DNA of 64,000 nucleotides from Hexactinellida sp. DTS-2022 (lineage: Eukaryota > Porifera > Hexactinellida): NCBI GenBank assembly GCA_028753945.1, contig JAPNXP010000011.1, positions 744,001 through 808,000 on the forward strand, in the 5' to 3' direction. A program made the position numbers and the translations under genes. The notes under the pieces were generated by a model. The model saw nothing but the letters and a program-made list of their open reading frames with translations, was not told where the DNA came from and made no database searches. How positions within the stretch are numbered: the stretch's first letter is position 1; every line of letters begins with the position of its first letter. Positions 10,501-21,400 of the stretch are shown here, piece after piece.

Positions 10501-12375
10501 AAAGTTATATTCCACTTAGTGCTTAGTCCCTACGTATAACACCGCTTATACCACAAATGAGGTCCCTTGACTAGCTATAGATAAGCAGTATACTAACGAG
10601 GGTGACTAGCTATACATAGGCAGTATACCAACATAAGCAGTCATAGGCGCAAAGTTTTACAATTCTGAGGTTAAAGTTGGGGGGGGCGGAGCGAGTGTAG
10701 CGTGCGACTTTATGGGGGTCTGGGGGGCTTGCCCCCCTGAAAAAATTTGATTGCAACAAATGACATTTTTTGAATGAATTATACGTATATTTCGCCCCGC
10801 GCCCCCCCCCCCCTGTTTGCGCCACTGTAAGCAGTATACCAACGCACTTGTCTTGTAGAGGTGTATGAGGCCCCTGTAGTCGAACTCCAGTCCGAGAATC
10901 CGTCCCCGAAGAGCTTCAGGCCTATCTGAATTGACCGGAAGTAGAGAGCCTCCGCCTTCCGGTACTCAGCCATGTCGTAGCAGTAGAGGGCAGCTTAGTG
11001 GCCCACCGACAGGCCACCTCGTAATCCTAGCGACGCTAGAGCTCACATGGAATGGAAACCATAAGATATGGAATGATCAAGTAGGCAGATTTGCTCTGTA
11101 ATGCGTAACCAGGTATCAAAGTACTGAAACTGATATTATTTGACTGGGCTAGTATCAAATTAAATTCTGCAAATATCTACAATTATTCAATTATACAAAT
11201 TCCTATGGTTACAACAGTTGCTGTGTACTAACTCGTGCCATGCTATCGAAGCACACAATATGAAACTAACATAAAAAACTGGAACTAACTCACGTCAGGT
11301 CCCAGGTGCTTCTCTTTGATCCGAATAGCGTCCCGATGGTACCCCTCCGCCTCCTACATAGTTACATAAACACAGACATAGTTCCATAAACAAACATAGT
11401 TCCATAAACACGCCACTTATCCACTTATTCTAGACACACTCGTATAAGTGTAACAGAAATGTGTCCTAATTCTAAGTGGAATTGGAACTAGAATTGTGTC
11501 GGTTGGGAGGTGTCACAATGTGTCGCTTCGCACCTTGAATTTCTTGAGGCTCTGGTTGTCTCCCCAGATTCCCGTAGTGCTTGGCGGTGGGGACCGAGTC
11601 CTCTCCAAACGCCTTCCTACATAGCAACACAAGTGGTGGCATGGCATTCATAATGCAGTGTATACAGAGGTGGCAGGTGGCACTCACATTGTGAGACGCA
11701 GAGAGCCCATGTGGAGCAGGAGAGCCTCCTCCAGCAGCTGACACCTTTTGTTGTCGTCCTTAGAGTCAATTGCTATCTCCTCCTGGATTAGCGCTACAGG
11801 CAGACAACAGGGTAAACAACAAGTAAACAACGAGGTAAACAAGTAGTAAACAAGTAGTAAACAACAAGGTAAACAGTAGTAAACAAGTAGTAAACAAAAA
11901 GGTAAACAAGTAGTAAACAACGAGGTAAACAAGTAGTAAACAAGTAGTAAACAACAAGGTAAACAGTAGTAAACAAGTAGTAAACAAGTAGTAAACAACA
12001 AGGTAAACAGTAGTAAACAAGTAGTATACAAACTAAGCAACATTTGCTACAGCTGTTGCAATATACCAAACTGGAACTAACACCTTTAACTCTCCTGGCA
12101 GAGGCTGTAATAAATGGTCGTCTCCTAGCGACTGTAGGAATGTGCTTATTAACAGCTCAGCGTGGTCCCTAAGAAAACATATATTGTTATCATAGTTCCG
12201 GTGATAGTTCCATATCTAAGCTAGCAATGTGCTCACAGTGCGTCCTGGAAGAATCCGTCCAGATAGTTCTTAACGTATAGGGAGTAGGCCAGGTCCTCGT
12301 GGCAGTAGGCCGACTGGACACAGGTCTCGCCGTAGATCTCAGCTCTTATCGTGTGAGCCCTCTGGTAAACAGAGG

Positions 12376-12435
<60 letters not shown>

Positions 12436-15400
12436 GCAACAACAACAACACCACCACCACCACCACCATTAGTGTTTGCATTTATAAAATCGGGAGGTTG
12501 GAATGATTGCCACAATGCAGGGAGTTATTTTTTAAATAGCACGAAAAAAATTCAGAAAAAATCGGTTTGAAACTAGTCTAAATCTATAAAATAATGCATA
12601 AGAATATACATACGTATATTTGAATAACCAAAGATCGAGCATTATTCAATAGAGTACGTACGCAACAGATATTTGTGGCCTTTTCAGAAATCAAATTTTC
12701 AAATCTTCTGCATAACTTGAGATGTAAGCACGACATATTAGCAAGGCAATGACAATAAAAGTTTCTATATACTAATAAAAACGAATGTATGCACATGTTT
12801 AGCATTTAGCTATGCCAAAATTTTACCTATATACCCCACGGTCACGGTTCGGCACTACCAGTTGAAAGCCTGCATTATTTCTGAGTAACTTCTGAAACTA
12901 GCCTTCATTTCCCCAAGTTGTTGTAATATTTGTTGGATTGATAACTAACGAGACTTGCTATCATATTTCAAACTTGCCAGCATTATATAAGGAGGCCTGT
13001 AGCGTATGGCAATGAAATCAGGCACCAAGAGACAGAGACAATCAGCAGAGATGACCGAGTTTGGAGAAAACATAAAACGAATGAAGCGCGAAATCGAGGA
13101 CATCCGTGTAAACAAGCGACAGAGGCTGAAAGAAATGGATTTTATAATCCTGGACAACTCCTTGCGAGAGAGCACGGTTGGACAGATCAAGAGCCATACG
13201 CTGGACAATAAGAAGGCCATCTACCAACAGGTTAAGAGGTGCGAACTCGACTTTATAATCGTAGCATCGTTCGCGCAGACCCCTCGGATTGACGACGAGT
13301 TCTGCCAGTGGCTCAGAGAGGAGGGAGAGGACTTCAACAAGTTCGTGTCCTTCTCCGAGATATCCACCGGCCTGAGGAACGGCGTATACGACACGGAGAA
13401 GATCCCAAGCGGTCTCCGCAAGAACAAGAAGTACGGACTCTACAACACCTTCTTTGAGTTCGACTTGATAGATGCCAGCTGCGAGTGGGACACCAAGTGG
13501 ACCGTCATGGACACCTGTCAGCTGATCGAGAAGCGAATGCGATGGGTGTACGACAACATAAACAGCAAGGCGCGCATACTAATCAACTTCAGAGACTTCC
13601 CCAAGGCCATGTCGCGTGTCCCGGAGAGGGTTTTGGCCGTGGTGCGTTTCCTATCAACCATGCCGCCGGAGTTAAGAGTGTACTCGCTAGCGTTCGAGGA
13701 ACCCACGGGTGAGTTCCTCCCGGAGGAATTGGGGGCTTGGACCGCCTGCATGAGAGGTGTTATGGATACCCACGGGTGGGGGGAGGGCAAGATCCTGGTG
13801 CACATACACCAGAAGTGGGATCTGCAGACCGCGGCGCAGCTGGAGTGTCTCAGCGGGGGGGCGGACGGGGTGTGGGCGGCTCTTTGCGACGAGGGAGCCG
13901 CCATGGGACACGCGAGCTCTACCATAACCCTCATGAACCTGATCCGCCTCGGGAACACCAAGGTCCTGGAGAGGTACAACTGTACCGACGTGCGGAAGGC
14001 CGCTATAGAGGTTACGAAGCTTACAACTGGGAAGCCGCCCCACCCCAAGCAGGTGGTGTACGGGGAGCGGGCACTGGACATGGTGTTCGGGACCATGGGG
14101 GCCGGGAAGTTCAATCTGGCGGACTTCTTCGGGGAGCCCATGGTTAACCGGATAACTACGCTCGCGTCGCCGGTTATGATCCGGGACCGACTGGTTAACC
14201 TGTTCGGGGAGAGTCCGCAGTTTACGCTGGAGACAGCTGGGAAAATGAAACAGCAGATGATAACGGACCTCAGCGCTGGCATAAAGGAGGAGTACATGAG
14301 TCGGTACGGAATCCTGATGTTGTACGCCCGGGCGGGGGGGCAGCCCACGGAGGACATGCTCCTGGAGACCCAGGAGGTGGAGACCAAGAGTGCGGCCCAC
14401 AAGGAGCTCATTCTATGGGTGCGCGAGCTATGGGACGATTGGAACACGGACGAGGAGGGGGAGCCTAAGTGGGACGACTCTATGAGCTTCGATCTGTTCT
14501 ACCACAGCTTCATGGCCCCCTATTTCGGGTGCTACCGATGTGTGGACAGCAAGAACGCACTCATGGCCATGGACATGAACAAGGACGAGGGGATCGACTG
14601 GGTTGAGTTCCTGTATTTCATAAAGTGGGCGCTTAACACCTACCCGCGCACCGCGACCGTGGACGAGCTCCTGACCGTGGTGTTCGAGAAGGGACTCATG
14701 CCACTCGTGAGGGAACAGAAGATGAACAACCCGGAGGCTCACGAGGGGTTCAGGGGCCTCAAATAAGGGCGCATAACATTAGTAGTGCCATTAGGTTACA
14801 TAGTGTGTTATAGAATAGGAGTGTGGTAGTTTGTTAGTATATCGTACTGAATAAGTAAATAGAAATATAATGTGTAATCCCATTATGTCCATGCTGTGTG
14901 CTTATTATAAGATTTATAACATTAAATGTTAGTCCCCATTTCTAAACAATACTATAACGAATAAGTGTGAATAATGGAGTGTAAAGCCCAGTGGTTAATT
15001 GTAAGGAAGTATGTGACAGAGAGTTAAAATGTGGCAGTTAAATAAGGGTTAAATAAATGCATGCAAGTGACTCCGGTTAATACGAGCATATTAAAACGGT
15101 CCCCTGGTGTTCCTACTAACAGAGTTACTGTAGTTCGGATAACGGTACATACCTAGAAAAACAACAACAACAACAACAACAACTACACCAACACCACCAT
15201 TAGTGTTTGCATTTATAAAATCGGGAGGTTGGAATAATTGCCACAATGAAGGGAGTTATTTTAAAAATAGCCCGAAAAAAAATCATAAAAAATTCGGGTG
15301 GAAAACTAGTACATACGTAGTTTAAATCTATCAAATAATGTACAAGAATATACAGTAGATGTTGGATATAAGCACACCGGTTATAAGCACATTAAGTGCA

Positions 15401-18400
15401 GTTCCCGACGATGTGCTTATAACCGGCATCCACTATACATAAGTTATGTTTGCAGGACCGGCTTTAGGCACACGCAACACAAGCAACCGCGTGGGGCGCC
15501 ATGATTTAGGGGGCGAAAAATTGAGGTTATTTTGTGGAAACTGAATTGAACACCAATGTTTGGATCCCCATTTCTAGTTCTATTGCCTTTGAGTAACAAT
15601 AGCTTTGATCAATTTGTTTACTTTCAGATCTTGTTCTTTAAATTTTATACCCTTGATCAATTTAACTACTAGCATTGTCAAATAAAAGAGTTAGACAAGT
15701 CAGATTTTGACGCTTCACTGACTATTATACCTATAGTATAGTACCCAGATTATTAGAAGTATTGACTAGATTCTACTCGTGGCTCCACCAGACAATGACG
15801 TATCTTTGGATAGTGCTTGCATACCGCAATTTTAACACTCTATATATTTTTAATACTTTCGGTGCGTGTGGTAAAACACACACAGCGGTTAACAAATCGT
15901 ATATAGAGTAGGTATACTACCCTTATCCAGCTTCTAGCGCAATTGAATTACAATCACTACGCTACACTCACTGAGACGCTTTCTGAGTTACGTTACCTGA
16001 TACCACAGAGCGCCAGTCAGGAAATTCCTGCTGCAATGAATGCTCTAACTGTCGCTCCTACCACCGACCTAAATGCTCTCTTTGACCCGTCCAATTTAGT
16101 GGAGCGAAAGTTTTTCGCTGGGTCCTCGAAAGAGATCTGTTCTTACCTTGGTAAGTACTTCACATCCGGCCTCGAGCCGGAACAGAGGCTGGAGTGATCA
16201 AGCGTTACAAACGCCCGATATCCCTTCAATGAGGGTACAAAAGCTGGACAACCTGTTCCAGCGCCCGGACCTCTATGCATTAAGAGCTAGAGATGAAACG
16301 TATAGAGACATACAAAAGTCTATTCTGTATGCAGTAGCCCCCTCTCTGAGCTACTGGGTAAGCTCACAGCAGATGAGCCGGTCCCAGCGGCACAACTTAT
16401 AGAGTATATCTCTGCCTCTCTTATTCTCATTGGCTCAGCCGCCACCAGCACAATCCGCATACGCAAGAAGCAAGCAATACGAGGAATCAATCCCTCTCTA
16501 GCTGACAACCTCTGTCCTGAGCCAGACCCACCTTCCTTTTCAAGGCCAACAGCCTCAAAAGGCTAAGGGAGCTTACTAACGAGCAATCCCAACTGGATAA
16601 ACTATCCAAACCTCCTGGACCCGAAATTCGGCACTACGTAAAAGGTGTCCAGTTGGACACCCCCCAGAATCTATACTCGACAACTCCGCCTCTCACAACT
16701 GCATATATACCGCAGAGGAACACATGGCAGCAAGCCAGGATATCGACCGCCTATTGGTCATGGGAGCCATAGAGAGAGTGGACAGGCCTGTTGAATTCAT
16801 TCTCAAATCATGGAGCACTTCCACAAAGAAATCCTACAAATCTGCGTGGAACGCATGGTCACGTTGGTGTCTGCAGAGGTCAGCCGATCCCTTGGACCCA
16901 TCTACAAACAACATATTGACCTTCTTGACGGATACATTTGACGCGGGAAAATCCTCTAGCTGGATTGCCACTTTAAAATCATCGCTGTCCACTATACTAA
17001 CAATTTCCGGGAATCCCGCTAACATCAATGATCCACTAATACCCAAGGCTGCTTAAGGGTATAGACAACATCAAGCCCAAACAGCCAAGATACTCAAGTA
17101 CCTGGGGTTTCCCCAGATGAGCGAAACTCACTTCAGCGAACTCATTTGAGCGAAACCGTATTGAGCGAAACTGTAATGAGCGAAAACTTATTAAGGAGAA
17201 TAGAATAATTTAATAACGATAATGAACTATTTTATATTAATAATCGAACTCAAAATATATAGAATTAGATAAATGAAAAATATATTTGTAGAGGATGCAC
17301 ATTAATTATTTAAATTAGTATTAAGGAAATTATCAAGAGGAATATGTGCTTTTATAGGGATATACTGGTAGGTTGTGATATGTTGTGAGCTATTCCGGTC
17401 ATATATTCGTCTACATTCTTTTGAAATCTAGTGTTAGGTTTTTGATCTTCTCATTAATTTGTTTATACTTTACATTGTTACTATGAGTCCTTACATTTCC
17501 TGCTGCAATTTGAGCTAATAGAGTTTCTGTACTTCCTTGCTCTGTGATCAACTTTGATACGAATTCATAAATATTCGCATGTGCCTTCCCAATCGCCCGA
17601 TTTAACCGTAGATGCCACTCTTCTAAATTATTATTGGTTCTCCTCTGTGCTCCATACATATTCCAGAGTTTATGGTCCACGACTTCCATCCAATAATTTT
17701 CAAAATAATTTAGAAGAGCATGCAACTCGACAGGACAGTCATATTTTAGCCCTTGGAATGTTTGAGGGATAAGTTCGATGGGGACGAAGGCCAGGGCAAG
17801 AAGCTTTCGTATATAGATTCGATCACTTTCTTGATTTATATAAAATTGAGACAAACCTAAAACTTGTACACCTTTCAAAGGCATGAATGCTAAAAAGTTG
17901 AAGGTCTAAGTGAGGTACACTTTTAAAAGTACCATCTACGGCACCAATGTACTTTATTAGAAAGTTTTACAATATTTTCTTGTGTGCCAAAGATAAGTAT
18001 TTCGTTACCTTGAGAAGAATATATGAGAAAATTTGCGCCAGAAATTGTTTGCTGGAGGTTTGCAGGTAAATTGAGCGTTCCCCTAGAAGTTGGGAGCGTA
18101 GGGAAATTCTTCAATCTCTGTCGATATAAAGATGAATCGATTTGACAAAACAAAGGGAATCGTGATGCTATTGTAGGACTGACCGAGAGCATTGCTGTAG
18201 CATCACTGTATAGCGTAGGTATTGGTGTTAATTGAGTCCTCGCATGTATTTTAAGATCCGTTATTACTATTTCAACGCGTCTAGCATCCGGATCGGGAAT
18301 GCAATGCTCACGGTGGGGTATTCGCGTTAGAACATCGCTATTTTCCTCATCGTTTTTGCTATATATACACCCATTGCAGTCTCGGGTGCGACACCTCCAT

Positions 18401-21400
18401 CTTTTTTTTGAGTTTTCTGCCACTAATTTGTCAAATCTATAAGAATGACCCTCAAAACTTAGCGCAGGACACATTTTTGTCGTTTCGTACCTTGATGCCA
18501 TTTGATAATATACTTTGATAATGTTTTTAGCAATATTCGTATTTATATCAAAATATTTAGGATAACAATGCATGTATTTACGTTAATCACTTTCAATGAA
18601 ACCATTGATCATGAAATTGATTATTGTTGATTCAATTGACGTTTCACAATTTCGCCCAATACTGTTTCGCTCAATAAGGTTTCGCTCAATACGGTTTCGC
18701 TCAAATGAGTTCCGCTCATCTGGGGACGAATCATAAATTATTATTATTATAAAATTATTATAATTTATACACAATTCTAATGTGAATAGTGGGTCGACCA
18801 GATATCACATTTGAAATAGTACCATGCATGTAATAATATTTGCTTCCTTATCAACACAAATATATAACCAGGGTTCGAAAAGTCTTATCCTAATATGTAC
18901 GTGCTGATATTAGATAGGTAAGTACTTAACCATAATGTATGCTACAATCCGAATAAACTCAATTAAAATAACCGAACGAACTTACTCGAATAGTAGCCTA
19001 GGCGATTATTTTTTTCGCCATTTTTGGGACCAAACTATTTTATTAATTTTCGAGAATATCGTACACATTTACAATTATTTATGTGTATTGGAATCTGTCT
19101 GTACACAAGAGATAACGACTCACCGTCCGTTAGAGTAGTGGCAGACACCACAGAGGGAGGTCCCTCCTTTCCGATCGACACAGCTGTAACCATGACGTCA
19201 TAGGTATACCCCTCCTCCAGACCGCTGAGGGAGAATGAGACCGTGGCGGTTACGCCCCCTGTGGTGTAGCTAGAGGTGCCCGATGCCCGGTAGCTTATCT
19301 TGTAGCTGAGAACTCCGTTCCTGTCGCGGAGAGGAGGAGGGCTCCAGCTGACAAACAGCTGAGTGGAGGTTAGCGTTGTTACTGTGTGGTTAGTGACCGC
19401 AGCACTGGGAGCTGTGAGGGTATGTGTAATGCAATGAAACCAGGGAATGAAAGGTTCACGAACGAACTTATTGAACTTGAACTGAACGAACTGAACGAAC
19501 TGAACGCAGTGCTTTTAATGGATTCACGGTGAACGAACTGAACGAACGCCAACGGTTTCCGAACGTCAATTGAACGAACTGAACGAACTGAATTGAACGG
19601 ATTGAACGAACTGAACTGAACGAACTAAACAGAATAGAGATAAATTATAAATATGGATCCAATAAATATGATAGGTAACTGCAAAAGTGCTAATTCCGGA
19701 CATCCCTAGTGGACTCATGTCTCTTAGCTTAGATTCTAGATTCTTAACCTGACTTCAATTTTAGCTTGGAGGTTAGAACAGTCTATCATAAACCGAATAG
19801 TTCGGCATTCTAACTGTACACTGAACGAACTGAACTAAACGAACTAAACGAATTGAACGAACGCGGGTTAGCCTGTGAACGAACTGAACAAACGCTGGTG
19901 GAGCTGAAGTTAGGAAGTGAACTTGAACGAACTGAACGTGCGTCAATTTAAGATGAACTGAATTGCGTCAATTCAGTCCGTTCGTGAACCTTTCATTCCC
20001 TGAATGAAACCACTTATTTACAGGTAAAGAAGAGTACATATTAAACCACTGCATGTATTTGGGGTATTCCTGTATCGGTAGAGGAACAAAAATGAACGTT
20101 AAATGGACAGAAATAACTTGCTAATAGAGTAATTGCTAATAGGCGAACACCACTGTATTAATTAGAGATATCATATACAGTGTAACTTCGTTTGTAAGAA
20201 CACCAGGGGACCATCAAAAACTCAAAATGCTATCGTCTTATCCGAAATTCGTATTACCCGATGTCATTTGTATTGAACAAGCTTAGAGGGGGACTGAAAC
20301 AGTGTTCGTACTAACGAAGTTCTACTGTATGTTATTTCCGAGTTCCACATTATTAATATATATAATTCCAAAGCTCACCATCTGCTGCCGTGGTGATTAG
20401 CGAGGTGCCAGCAGGGCTAGTTCCCACCCGAGTGCTTACACTGATCCTAACTAAGTACTGCGTGTATTCCTCCAGGCCTGTTAGTATCAGCAAGCGAGGC
20501 AGCGACGCGTCTCTGACAACAACTCGAGTGCTGGTGTCCAGGAGACTCCCGCTGTAGCTGATGGAGTAGTTAGTGAGAATACCGTTACGGTCTGACAAGC
20601 GGGGAGCAGACCAGGTCAGCTGTATCTGTGTGGGCGCAGAGAATGCGTTCTCTAGCGTAGGGGCACTGCTAGGGGCTGTGGAGAGGAATGTTATTATATG
20701 GTACTGTGTGTACCAGGGGTTTCTAGGATTTTCTTGGCCGGTACTGAAGGAATTATCCAGGAGCGCGAGGCGCTACTTTTGGAGCATGATTTTTGGAAAA
20801 TTTGAATTTAGGAGGGCGAAAATTTGGAATCCTCTCCCAGTGTATTATACAGCAAATTGTAATTACGCTCCTAATCCTGGTCTGATCCAATTTTCATACG
20901 CCTAAATAACAAATTAATGTTACAGTATAGGAGATGATTCCAGATTTTCGCGCTCCTAATTAAAATTTTCCTAAAATTGGATCAGACCAGGATTAGGAGC
21001 TTGTTTACTAATGGCTATATAATACACTGGTACTGTGTATATCCATTATAGGGCATTACGATATTTTGATAAAAATCTAAGTTGTATAATACAGTATATA
21101 TCGGATATAAGTACACTATGTTGGAAAACGGTTGCCATATACCCTGTATCAGTGGCGTCGAACTTTTCCATTTTTCGGGAAATCATGCCGGGGCGAGTAA
21201 GAATTTTTAAAAATATCACCTAGTATAAAACTTGTCTCAGAAAAGTAATTTTACCTAATGTTAACTTATTTTTCAAAAAGTCGTTTTTATCTTGATGAAA
21301 ATTTTACTATAAATCGGTATCTATTAAACTTTCTGACACAATACATACATACATTGCATTATTGCTATAAACATGGCGGCTTTAACGGTTTTACTTAAGT

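Larger units (their letters stand above)
10076..12361 (-). pseudogene. APPBP2: APPBP2-like TPR gene, 5'-truncated pseudogene with introns
   Basis: Seven exons match the C-terminal half of amyloid protein-binding protein 2, a TPR protein linked to kinesin transport and Cullin-2 substrate recognition: 12361-12237, 12168-12084, 11793-11688, 11616-11534, 11353-11294, 11026-10848 and 10290-10076. Signature pieces are ETCVQSAYCHEDLAYS, EEIAID, TAKHYGNLG, EAEGYHRDAIRIKE, EYRKAEALYFRSIQIG and the terminal ILNIIVSQN. Introns keep GT-AG ends, so it is not a processed copy. Lesions: a frame break at the exon 2-3 junction, a frameshift after GNLGR in exon 4, and in exon 6 a one-base loss after GAGGTGGCC, an in-frame TAA after VGH and a second one-base loss near GDGFS. 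The N-terminal half is absent. It lies in the receptor intron on the same strand. Assembly error could explain one lesion but hardly all of them. Confidence 0.85.
17111..18725 (-). mobile_element. deleted FLYWCH/MULE (Mutator-like) DNA transposon, 1.6 kb
   Basis: Both ends read CCCCAGATGAGCG inward and then carry tandem copies of a roughly 15-bp unit, TTGAGCGAAACnGTA, about four to five per end. Inside are two halves of a MULE transposase on the minus strand. No convincing 9-bp target duplication was found. The left end abuts the DIRS fragment. Confidence 0.85.

Noticed and set aside
11684..12069. Overlapping minus-strand frames rich in Val-Tyr-Leu-Leu
   Set aside because: They are translations of the taaacaagtag minisatellite.
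12370..12481. Poly-leucine N-terminus in front of APPBP2 exon 1
   Set aside because: It is the (AAC)n microsatellite read on the minus strand; the exon begins at the AG acceptor at 12362.
13518..14447. 309-codon open frame on the minus strand
   Set aside because: It lies wholly antisense to the HMGL/EF-hand gene and is explained by that gene's high GC content; its protein has no family features.
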